Assembly (NCBI GenBank): GCA_937911855.1
Contig: CALDPK010000036.1
Span: 1 to 7,216, forward strand
Length of the DNA: 7,216 bases
Direction: 5' to 3'
From: an uncultured Trueperaceae bacterium
GTDB taxonomy: Bacteria > Deinococcota > Deinococci > Deinococcales > Trueperaceae
In this document: in pieces, positions 1-5,381 of the stretch
How the letters are laid out: every line of letters starts with the position of its first letter
Numbering within the stretch: the stretch's first letter is position 1
Position numbers and translations under genes: made by a program
The notes under the pieces: model-generated
Told to the model about the DNA's origin: nothing
Database searches by the model: none
Seen by the model: the letters and a program-made list of their open reading frames with translations, nothing else

Positions 1-309
1 CAGGTCGGCGCCGGCGATCGCGGCGATGCCCGAGAGCGCCGCCGAGATGCCGTAGGTCAGGCCCTGCTCGTCGCGGATGGTCTGCATCACGGGTTCCAGC
101 AGGTCGGGGCGCAACAGTGGTTCTCCGCCGGAGAAGTGCACCTGGAGGATGCCGATGTCGGCGGCTTCATCGAGCACCCTGAGCCAGGTGGCGGTGTCGA
201 GTTCTTCTTCGCGGCGGGTCATCTCCAGCGGGTTCGAGCAGTAGATGCAGCTCAGCGGGCAACGGTGGGTCACCTCGAGCAGCAGTCCTACGGGCGGTTG
301 TGCCTTCAT
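1..309 (-). CDS. pqqE: PqqE-like radical SAM protein, 5' part only, with anomalous M16-peptidase-like 3' part
   Basis: PqqE is the radical SAM/SPASM enzyme that makes the Glu-Tyr C-C bond in PqqA bound to PqqD. The frame starts at ATG 309-307, which overlaps the pqqD stop (ATGA), and stays open to the window edge (103 codons). Residues 1-70 fit PqqE: the 4Fe-4S motif CPLSCIYC (Cys17, Cys21, Cys24) followed by SNPLE, then the SAM-binding motif FSGGEPLLRPDL at 59-70. From about residue 71 the expected PqqE segment (a helix, then a strand ending in TSG) is not recognisable. Residues 75-89, MQTIRDEQGLTYGIS, instead resemble the C-terminal domain of M16-family zinc peptidases. This may be an in-frame deletion fusion with a downstream M16 gene, or an assembly join. 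If real, it would lack most of the barrel and the SPASM domain and could not act as PqqE. The N-terminal identity is firm; the M16 reading is from motif memory. Confidence 0.8.
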   Translation of the reverse strand, partial: MKAQPPVGLLLEVTHRCPLSCIYCSNPLEMTRREEELDTATWLRVLDEAADIGILQVHFSGGEPLLRPDLLEPVMQTIRDEQGLTYGISAALSGIAAIAGADL

Positions 310-596
310 GATGTTCGTTCCAACCATTTTCGTTCCACGGCCTCTCTCAGGAATTCAGTTACGTCGGCCTCGAGCTCGTCGAGCGGCGCGTCGGGGTAGC
401 GTGATTTCAGTTCGGCTACCAGGTCGGTGACGCTGCGCTCTCCGTTGCAGAGGCCCAGGATTTCGGCGGCGCTTTCACTCAGCATCACGACGCGCTCGGG
501 CATGAGCAGTACGTGACTTTCACGGGTCTTGTCGAAGCGCATGCGGGCCCGTCTCGCCAGTTCCGGGCGTTCCGGTACGGGCGGTGATTCGTTCAT
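306..596 (-). CDS. pqqD: PqqD, PqqA-binding peptide chaperone
   Basis: PqqD is a small RiPP-recognition-element protein that binds the PqqA precursor and presents it to PqqE. The product is 96 aa, normal for the family, and has the usual pattern: a strand region with RARMRFDKTRESHVLLMPER (17-36), then SESAAEILGLCNGERSV (40-56), and a helical C-terminal part ending EAVERKWLE. The ATG at 596-594 overlaps the pqqC stop by one base (TGATG), and the TGA at 308-306 overlaps the pqqE ATG, so translation is probably coupled. A much longer open frame runs upstream of this ATG, but it is Arg/Pro-rich shadow sequence inside pqqC. No strong ribosome site precedes this start, in keeping with coupling. Confidence 0.95.
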   Translation of the reverse strand: MNESPPVPERPELARRARMRFDKTRESHVLLMPERVVMLSESAAEILGLCNGERSVTDLVAELKSRYPDAPLDELEADVTEFLREAVERKWLERTS

Positions 597-1345
597 CAGG
601 CGCGTTCCGGCTGTGCGGCCGGCTGGAGTGGGTAGCGCACCATGATCGCGTCCAGCAGCGCCCAGAGCATGGAGACCTTGAACCGAAGTGCTTCGATCAT
701 CTTCTGCTGCAGTTCGGGTGTGTTGGCGTGCTTGAGGACGACTTCCAGGGCGTGTTTGGCTTCTTCGGGTGCCTGTTCGACGCGGCTGCGGAAGTACTGC
801 AGTCCGACCGGGGCGACCCAGTCGTAGTGGTCTTCGAACGCTTCGGTGCGGTCGATCATGATGAGTGGTGCGAACATCTCGGTGAGTGATGATGCTACGC
901 CCTCGAGCCAGGTGTGGTCGCGGATGAAGTTGACGTAGGCGTCGACGACGAAGCGTACGCCGGGCAGGACGTGGCGTCCGTCGAGGAGTTCTTCGCGTTT
1001 GAGGCCTACTGCTTCGCCGAGTACCAGCCATTTCTCGAGGCCGCCTTCGCCGGGGCGGGAGCCGTCGTGGGTGTGGACGCGGGAGATCCAGACGCGGCGG
1101 TATTCCAGCGGCAGTTTGGCGAGCAGCAGTGAGTCCTTGACGGGGATGTGTTCCTGGTAGCAGTAGCGGTTGGCGACCCACATGCTGAGTTGCTCGCGGG
1201 TGAGTTCACCGCGGTGCATCGCCAGGTTCCAGGGGTGCAGGTGGTGATAGCCTTTCTCGAGTACTTCGCGCAGGGCGGCGGTCATCTCGGCGTCGCTGAG
1301 CAGTTTCTGCTCGGCGGCGGGGGCGGTTGCGTTTGTCGTTGCCAT
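596..1345 (-). CDS. pqqC: PqqC, pyrroloquinoline-quinone synthase
   Basis: PqqC is a cofactor-free oxidase that catalyses the last step of PQQ synthesis, ring closure and multi-electron oxidation of AHQQ, releasing H2O2. The 249-aa product has the usual length and the TenA/PqqC-like all-helical signature: HPWNLAMHRGELTREQL (37-53), ANRYCYQEHIPVKD (58-71), HTHDG (91-95), FVVDAYVNF (132-140), and HTWLEGVASSLTEMFAP (144-160), which includes active-site residues of the family. The ATG at 1345-1343 overlaps the pqqB TGA by one base. A GAGGT-type ribosome site lies nine bases upstream, inside the end of pqqB. The first ten residues are variable and Ala-rich. Nothing appears damaged. Confidence 0.97.
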   Translation of the reverse strand: MATTNATAPAAEQKLLSDAEMTAALREVLEKGYHHLHPWNLAMHRGELTREQLSMWVANRYCYQEHIPVKDSLLLAKLPLEYRRVWISRVHTHDGSRPGEGGLEKWLVLGEAVGLKREELLDGRHVLPGVRFVVDAYVNFIRDHTWLEGVASSLTEMFAPLIMIDRTEAFEDHYDWVAPVGLQYFRSRVEQAPEEAKHALEVVLKHANTPELQQKMIEALRFKVSMLWALLDAIMVRYPLQPAAQPERA

Positions 1346-2247
1346 CAGACTGTTACCTCTTGTCCGTCTTCGGCCAGTTCGAGGCCGTGTGCACGGATGA
1401 ATTGTCTTGCCTCGGATGAGGGGTCGAGTACGGGGTTCGTGTTGTTGATGTGGACGTACAGTTTCACAGCGGCTGGCAGGGCGCCCAGGAGTTCTGCGGT
1501 GCCTCCCGGTCCGCCAATGGGAGCGTGACCCATGTCGGCTGCGGTGCGGGGTATTCCGCCGACCCGCGGGAACTCGTCGTCTGACCAGAAGGTGCCGTCG
1601 ATGAGCAGTGCGTCGACGTCGGCGAGCTGTTCGCGCAGTGGTCCGTCAAGTTGCGCTACGCCGGGAGCGTAGGCGATCTTGCGTCCGGTCTGCAGGTCCT
1701 CGAATATGAGCGCGCTGACGGCCCAGGGTGTGACTCCGCGCTGTTCCGCATAGCGGGGTGGATCCTGACCTGTTTCCAGCCAGTGCACGGCTGCTTTCCG
1801 TTCGCCTGTACCCAGCAGCATCGGTGCGTGCGGGTCGACTGGAGCGAGAGTGGGGTTGCCGTACTGTGCCAGTGCGGGTGCGACGCGCAGGTCAGTGTTG
1901 AGCATGTCCAGGACGGGTTGGGTGCCGTGGATGGTCCAGCCGGCTCCTTCACGCAGGTGCAGCAGGCCCAGGGTGTGGTCCAGTTCGGCGTCCGTAAGGA
2001 TCACGCCCTTTATGGGGGTGTGCCGCTGGCCAATTGACGGGTGAAGCTCGACGTGGTTCCTGAGCTGGGTGGTGATGTCGGGCGTGGCGTTGATGATGTA
2101 CCAGTCTTCGCCGTCGGGTGAGAAGGCTGCGGATGCCTGCAGGCGTGCGGGCAGCAGGCCGCGGCGGCTTGCCTCGCAGTAGCGGCAGCGGCAGTTCCAC
2201 TGTGGGAATCCGCCTCCGGCGGCCGTGCCCAGAATTCGTAGCTTGAT
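1345..2247 (-). CDS. pqqB: PqqB, metallo-beta-lactamase-fold PQQ biosynthesis protein
   Basis: PqqB has a metallo-beta-lactamase fold and is thought to be an iron-dependent hydroxylase acting on the diamino-diacid intermediate. The N-terminus KLRILGTAAGGGFPQWNC, then RCRYC, is the family signature with the CxCxxC structural zinc site (Cys19, 21, 24). LTDAELDHTLGLLHLREG is the metal-site region, and the end carries YVHINNTNPVLDP, also family-typical. I place the start at ATC 2247-2245. PqqB proteins usually begin M-(K/Y)-(I/L)-(K/R)-(V/I)-LG, which puts Met exactly here, and AAGGAGG ends seven bases upstream. The only canonical in-frame start nearby is TTG 2265-2263, which has no ribosome site before it and whose codons run through the AAGGAGG itself. 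That gives 300 aa (306 from TTG). The stop overlaps pqqC. Identity is very firm; the start codon is inference. Confidence 0.93.
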   Translation of the reverse strand: MKLRILGTAAGGGFPQWNCRCRYCEASRRGLLPARLQASAAFSPDGEDWYIINATPDITTQLRNHVELHPSIGQRHTPIKGVILTDAELDHTLGLLHLREGAGWTIHGTQPVLDMLNTDLRVAPALAQYGNPTLAPVDPHAPMLLGTGERKAAVHWLETGQDPPRYAEQRGVTPWAVSALIFEDLQTGRKIAYAPGVAQLDGPLREQLADVDALLIDGTFWSDDEFPRVGGIPRTAADMGHAPIGGPGGTAELLGALPAAVKLYVHINNTNPVLDPSSEARQFIRAHGLELAEDGQEVTV

Positions 2248-2254
2248 GTGAATG

Positions 2255-2261
2255 CCTCCTT
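2255..2261 (-). promoter_or_regulatory. Ribosome binding site deciding the pqqB start
   Basis: The minus strand reads AAGGAGG, almost a full anti-16S match, ending seven bases before ATC 2247-2245. No ATG, GTG or TTG lies at a workable distance downstream. The only canonical alternative (TTG 2265-2263) overlaps this site from upstream. The site therefore argues for initiation at ATC, as does the family N-terminus. Confidence 0.75.
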
Positions 2262-2304
2262 GCAATAGAAAGACCAGGAAAGATAGATGGGAGCAGGAAA
2301 TATT

Positions 2305-2340
2305 CCGGGGAGCGACTGCAGTTAAAGCAGCCGTCCCCGG
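2305..2340 (-). terminator. Stem-loop between pqqA and pqqB, likely attenuator or mRNA-stabilising hairpin
   Basis: CCGGGGA at 2305-2311 pairs with TCCCCGG at 2334-2340 (7 bp). After a one-base bulge the stem goes on (C2313-G2333, G2314-C2332), and CTGC 2316-2319 pairs with GCAG 2327-2330. It begins 14 bases past the pqqA stop. On the transcript it is followed by AAUAUUUCC rather than a clean U-run, so partial termination or protection of the pqqA mRNA fits better than full termination. Excess pqqA transcript over the downstream genes is known in other pqq operons. Confidence 0.6.
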
Positions 2341-2354
2341 CGTGCGAGTAGGGT

Positions 2355-2426
2355 TTAGCGGGCCTGAGCGTACGCGGTCACTTCAGCGCAAGCTGATACT
2401 TCCTTGAATGAGGGTTTCTTCCACAT
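2355..2426 (-). CDS. pqqA: PqqA, PQQ precursor peptide (23 aa)
   Basis: PqqA is the ribosomal peptide whose Glu and Tyr side chains become the carbon skeleton of PQQ. The gene is only 24 codons. The product starts MWKKPSFKEV, continues SACAEVTAYAQAR, and stops at TAA 2357-2355. Glu15 and Tyr19 sit in the invariant E-V-T-x-Y arrangement that PqqE cross-links, and the Trp2 and Pro5 positions also match the family. The start is ATG 2426-2424. A strong AGGAGGT ribosome site lies eight bases upstream, fitting high expression of a precursor. pqqB follows 107 bases downstream across a stem-loop. The length, motif and position leave little doubt. Confidence 0.97.
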   Translation of the reverse strand: MWKKPSFKEVSACAEVTAYAQAR

Positions 2427-2434
2427 GGGGCTGC

Positions 2435-2441
2435 ACCTCCT
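2435..2441 (-). promoter_or_regulatory. Strong ribosome binding site of pqqA
   Basis: The minus strand reads AGGAGGT, within GGGAGGAGGTG, eight bases before the pqqA ATG. It is a near-perfect Shine-Dalgarno sequence and supports the 23-aa start. Confidence 0.85.
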
Positions 2442-2452
2442 CCCAAGTTGGC

Positions 2453-2479
2453 GTTGCCTTCGATGCTAGCACGGGCAAC
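2453..2479 (-). promoter_or_regulatory. Inverted repeat in the probable pqqA leader
   Basis: GTTGCC at 2453-2458 is the inverse complement of GGCAAC at 2474-2479. The 15-base spacer contains the 6-bp palindrome GCTAGC (2465-2470). It lies about 12 bases upstream of the pqqA ribosome site, so as RNA it could form a leader hairpin, and as DNA an operator. No function is shown. Confidence 0.3.
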
Positions 2480-2489
2480 CCCGATATAA

Positions 2490-2564
2490 ATTTGTGTAGG
2501 GACAAATGACCCTGTACGTTGTGCCGGCGTTGGATTGTGATACAAAAATTCTACTTTGTACAGG
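2490..2564. promoter_or_regulatory. AT-rich upstream region of pqqA with several inverted repeats
   Basis: This is the most AT-rich stretch near the operon and the likely promoter/operator zone. ATTTGT (2490-2495) and ACAAAT (2502-2507) form a perfect 6-bp inverted repeat with a 6-base spacer. TTGT (2535-2538) and ACAA (2542-2545) repeat the theme. CCTGTAC (2511-2517) and GTACAGG (2558-2564) are a 7-bp inverted pair, centred 47 bp apart. I cannot place a convincing -35/-10 pair; TATATC on the minus strand near 2484-2489 is a possible -10. The rest of the gap (2565-2707) holds only a weak 5-bp stem at 2564-2580 (GCCTG/CAGGC). Confidence 0.35.
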
Positions 2565-2707
2565 CCTGCTTAAATCAGGCATGAAGATGCGCTGGGAAGC
2601 GGCTAATGAGCTGTTAATCAGCGCGCCTGCGGATGAACATGGGCTCAACTGCAGAAGTTCAAATGCGGTCTGCTATATCCAGGTTCGTTGTTCTTTTGCA
2701 CAGCGCG

Positions 2708-2890
2708 TCAAGTGGGCAGCTGAACCGCGAATGCGGACCAGAAGAACAGCGCGACAGCCCCAAGGACGACACCGACGACTGGCACCTCCGCCCACATCCA
2801 CTGCACGCCAGACTGATCGAAAGTAAAGCTGACTGTACCAAGCGTAAAGAGCACCGCCGAGATGAACATTGGATTGCGTACGCGATTCAT
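2708..2890 (-). CDS. Small two-helix membrane protein, unrecognised
   Basis: I do not recognise this 60-aa product. It starts MNRVRNPMF, which is positively charged, then has one hydrophobic stretch at about residues 8-24 (ISAVLFTLGTVSF), a short loop with FDQSGVQWMWAE, and a second hydrophobic segment at about 35-56 (VPVVGVVLGAVALFFWSAF). This predicts a two-helix inner-membrane protein with the N-terminus inside by the positive-inside rule. The start is ATG 2890-2888, with AGGTGG four bases upstream. The frame stays open further upstream, but that part is charged and not protein-like. It is divergent from the 111-aa membrane protein gene. Confidence 0.55.
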   Translation of the reverse strand: MNRVRNPMFISAVLFTLGTVSFTFDQSGVQWMWAEVPVVGVVLGAVALFFWSAFAVQLPT

Positions 2891-3032
2891 ATGGCCACCT
2901 GACAACCGTTCAATGATTTTTCGCACCGTAGCACGCCAGATTGAGTCAGAATGCACCAAGGAGACATGCCCTGGATCCCGGCAGACCGGCCGCTGGGGTG
3001 GTGAACGGACACGTCCGCCAGGAAGGACACGC

Positions 3033-3368
3033 ATGAGCTGGGGATCACTGATAATTCGCGCCGCAGGCATCGGACTGATCGCCTGGCCGGTGGTGCAGAA
3101 CATGATCAACTGGATGCCGCATTTCTCCCGGGCGCGACTCGAGGGCATCTTTCCCATGTTGATCGGTATCCAGCTGCTGCTCCTGGGAATGTACGTGGAC
3201 CGGCCAGGCCGCAAACCGCGGGATCTGGTGATGCTGCTGCTCTTCACTGCGGCGATCGCGATCTGCTGGGCCGCTGGTCAGCTCGTTGCCGGGGTGATCG
3301 TGTTCCTGCTGCAACTGCCTTTCCTGGGCCGGGCGGACGATGAATGGCGCCGCACGCCCCAGCGCTGA
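3033..3368 (+). CDS. Small multi-helix membrane protein, unrecognised
   Basis: This 111-aa product has three or four hydrophobic segments: about 5-26 (SLIIRAAGIGLIAWPVVQNM), 38-55 (IFPMLIGIQLLLLGMYV), and a long run at 64-98 that may be two helices (LVMLLLFTAAIAICWAAGQ, then LVAGVIVFLLQLPFLG). The loop at 56-63 is basic (DRPGRKPRD) and the tail is charged. I do not recognise the family. The start is ATG 3033-3035, with GGAAGGA five bases upstream; the open frame upstream from 2862 is Arg-rich and has no good start signal. It ends 15 bases before the convergent end of the reductase pseudogene, with no hairpin between them. Confidence 0.65.
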   Translation: MSWGSLIIRAAGIGLIAWPVVQNMINWMPHFSRARLEGIFPMLIGIQLLLLGMYVDRPGRKPRDLVMLLLFTAAIAICWAAGQLVAGVIVFLLQLPFLGRADDEWRRTPQR

Positions 3369-3383
3369 CCAATCAGCCGGCGT

Positions 3384-4166
3384 TCAGGCGAAGGGCTGCG
3401 ATACCTCGTTCAACCGGGCGACTTCCGCTGCACTCAGCTCCAGCGTCGCTGCTGCCATCAAGCTCGGCAGCTGTTCGGGAACGCTGACTGACGCGATGGG
3501 CGCCAGGATTCCGCGCGCCCGCAACCACGCGAGTGCGACAGTAGCCGGTTCAACACCACGCGCCCCGGCAATCTCAGCTAGTGCATCGACGACGGCGAAA
3601 CCCTCGTCATTGAGGTAAGCCGCAACTGCCCCACCACGAGCCTGGGCGTCAGCATCCTCCTGGGTCCGGTACTTGCCGGTCAGGAAGCCCGAAGCCAGCG
3701 CCGAATACGGGAACACGGCAGCATCAAACTCTGCGGCAAGCGGAGCGTAGTCCTGCTCGAACTGCCGGCGCCTCACCAGGTTGTAGCCCGGCTGGATAGC
3801 GACAGGCATAGTGAGGCCAGCGCGCTGGGCCGTCTCAAACCATTCCCGCATCCGCTCCGGCGAATGATTGGACAGACCGATGTGGCGCACCTGGCCGGAC
3901 TGGACCAGGTCGTGAGCAGTCTGCACCTGATCCTTGATGGACACAGCGGCGTCGTCATTATGCAGGTAGTAAAGGTCGATGTAATCCGTCTGCAGGCGCT
4001 CCAGTGAATCAGCCAGCGCTGCCTTCGCGTTGGCATCGGACAGACCGCGGCGTTTGGGGTGAGCCTCGAACTTGGTGGCCAGGACGATCTAACTGCGGTT
4101 ACCGCGCGCGGCCAGCCAGTTACCGATGATCTGCTCGGATTCGCCGCCCTCGCCTACCCAGGCTAC
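3384..4166 (-). pseudogene. Aldo/keto reductase, 3' part (interrupted by insertion element, plus amber codon)
   Basis: This is the C-terminal 260 codons of an AKR-superfamily NAD(P)H-dependent oxidoreductase with a TIM-barrel fold. In the restored protein (311 aa) it covers residues 52-311. It begins VAWVGEGGESEQIIGNWLA, then GNRS, a TAG at 4091-4089 (residue 77), then IVLATKF with catalytic Lys83, LQTDYIDLYYLH with catalytic His120, GQVRHIGLSNHSPERM, and FPYSALASGFLTGKY, all AKR landmarks. The frame is otherwise undamaged over 260 codons, so decay looks recent. The first usable in-frame start after the TAG is GTG 3944, which would give a barrel lacking the catalytic Asp, Tyr, Lys and His, so that shorter frame is unlikely to be an enzyme. 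The 5' part is at 5861-6013, on the other side of the element. Confidence 0.93.
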
Positions 4167-4310
4167 TTGACACTCCCACGGCTAAAGCCGGTGGGATTCT
4201 TGCTTCGCTGGGGTCAGCCGCCCGAGTGCGGGTGGTCTAACAACCCCTCCACAAGCGTTTAATGTCTCGGCGTGCCCCGCCGCGACAAGCATTCGCAATC
4301 CTTCTGCGCG
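4151..4310 (-). ncRNA. Predicted right-end RNA (reRNA/omegaRNA) of TnpB, with guide from flanking DNA
   Basis: TnpB nucleases of this family are guided by an RNA that covers the 3' end of tnpB and the right end, with the first bases beyond the element acting as guide. Here the scaffold would include the right-end hairpin (4175-4195) and end at TCAA (4170-4167). The guide would begin at 4166 and read GTAGCCTGGGTAGGCG for its first 16 bases, which is reductase sequence. The outer limits given are a guess; the RNA is inferred from family knowledge and position only. Confidence 0.4.
4175..4199 (-). repeat. Right-end hairpin of the element with GAAT guide
   Basis: CCCAC 4175-4179 pairs with GTGGG 4191-4195, and GGC 4180-4182 with GCC 4187-4189, leaving one bulged base (4190) and a TAAA loop. 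On the minus strand GAAT (4199-4196) abuts the stem and TCAA follows four bases after it. TnpA recognises such hairpins with an unpaired base, and the guide pairs with the cleavage site. The tnpB TAG (4184-4182) lies inside this hairpin. Confidence 0.85.
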
Positions 4311-5381
4311 GATGTTCCTGGCTGCGTTAACGTCCCGGTCGTGCGTCAATCCGCAAGCGCACAACCAGTTCCTGTCAGAGAGCTTCAGGTTCTGATTGAT
4401 GAAGCCGCAAGCACTGCAAGCCTTACTGCTCGGGTAGAACCGGTCAATTACCACCAGGTGCTTGCGGTTCCACCTGCCCTTGTACTCGAGTTGCCTTCGC
4501 AGCTCACCGAGCGCTGCATCACTGAAGCTCTTGGCCAGCTTGGTTCTCGCGAGGCCCTTGAGTGACAGGTCTTCGATGCAAATCGCATCAGCTTTCATGA
4601 CTAGTTCGGTGGTGAGTTTGTGCAGGTGATCAACCCGCTGGTTCTTGACTTTCTCGTGCAGGCGGGCGACGCGCACACGCGCTTTACTCCGGTTGCTGCT
4701 GCCTTTCTTCTTCCGGGAGAGGGCGCGCTGCGCGCGCGCCAGGCGCTTCGCAGCACGCCGAAGATACTTTGGTGCCGTCACTTTATGACCGTCATCCAGG
4801 GCGATGAGGCTCTCCAGGCCAGCATCCACACCGACAACACGGGTTGGGTCAGCTGCTGGTAGCGGCACGTCAGGCATCTCGAACTCAACTGTGAGGGTCA
4901 CGAACCACTTACTTGCAGCTGATTGTTTGAACGTTGCACTCTTGATGATTCCATCTGCAGTGCGTGACTGTCTGACGCGTACCCAGCCGACCTTTGGAAC
5001 GTAAACGCTGCCTGCCTCGAGCTTCACTCGCTGCGGGATGCGGAAAGTAGCCGGGTCATGCTTCCTGGAGCGAAACCGCGGATAATGAGCACGCTTAGCG
5101 AAGAACGCCTCAAACGCCCCATCCAGATCCCTGAGCGCCTGCTGCAACGCCTGTGAGTCAGCATCTTTCAACCAGATGGTGTCCGGCTGATTCTTCAAGG
5201 CAGTGAGTTCACCCGAAAGCTGCTTCCTGCTGATTCCCCGACCGTGCTCCTCATAGTAAGTGCCGCGACGTTCGAGAGCCCAGTTGTACACGAAGCGCCT
5301 CGCGCCCCCCATGAACTCCAGTGCATCCCGCTGGGCGCTGGTGGGTTCCATGCGGAACCGGTACGCGCGGCGCTCTTTCAC
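4182..5381 (-). CDS. tnpB: TnpB, RNA-guided RuvC nuclease of IS605-type transposon
   Basis: TnpB is the ancestor-type relative of Cas12: an RNA-guided DNA nuclease that helps retain IS200/IS605 elements by cutting empty donor sites. The 399-aa product begins (V)KERRAYRFRMEPTSAQ, has the N-terminal helix-turn-helix region (GGARRFVYNWALERR, 25-39), and a RuvC domain with Asp186 (VGVDAG), Glu270 (ICIEDLSLKGLART) and Asp350 (HDRDVNAARNI). A zinc ribbon between the last two has C322-x2-C325 and C341-x-C343. The start is GTG 5381-5379, which overlaps the tnpA stop (GTGA). A longer frame reaches 5465 but runs inside tnpA. The TAG stop falls within the right-end hairpin. Length and catalytic triad are normal, so the protein looks intact. 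Confidence 0.96.
   Translation of the reverse strand: MKERRAYRFRMEPTSAQRDALEFMGGARRFVYNWALERRGTYYEEHGRGISRKQLSGELTALKNQPDTIWLKDADSQALQQALRDLDGAFEAFFAKRAHYPRFRSRKHDPATFRIPQRVKLEAGSVYVPKVGWVRVRQSRTADGIIKSATFKQSAASKWFVTLTVEFEMPDVPLPAADPTRVVGVDAGLESLIALDDGHKVTAPKYLRRAAKRLARAQRALSRKKKGSSNRSKARVRVARLHEKVKNQRVDHLHKLTTELVMKADAICIEDLSLKGLARTKLAKSFSDAALGELRRQLEYKGRWNRKHLVVIDRFYPSSKACSACGFINQNLKLSDRNWLCACGLTHDRDVNAARNIRAEGLRMLVAAGHAETLNACGGVVRPPALGRLTPAKQESHRL

Noticed and set aside
599..1181. Long Arg/Pro-rich minus-strand extension upstream of pqqD
   Set aside because: It is an alternate frame of pqqC; PqqD homology begins at ATG 596, next to the pqqC stop.
2506..2826. 106-codon plus-strand open frame upstream of the small membrane protein region
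   Set aside because: It runs across the AT-rich pqqA upstream region and over the 3' end of the minus-strand 60-aa gene, has no ribosome site at its ATG, and its product is low-complexity and Arg-rich at the end with no family resemblance.
2966..3004. 12-codon open frame (MPWIPADRPLGW) after AAGGAGA, possible leader peptide of the 111-aa gene
   Set aside because: The ribosome site is only two to three bases from the ATG, too close to work well, and nothing suggests attenuation.
3384..3944. Separate 186-aa aldo/keto reductase starting at GTG 3944
   Set aside because: It is the tail of the interrupted reductase. The same frame continues upstream with AKR motifs to the TAG and beyond to the element boundary, so it is a remnant and not an independent gene.
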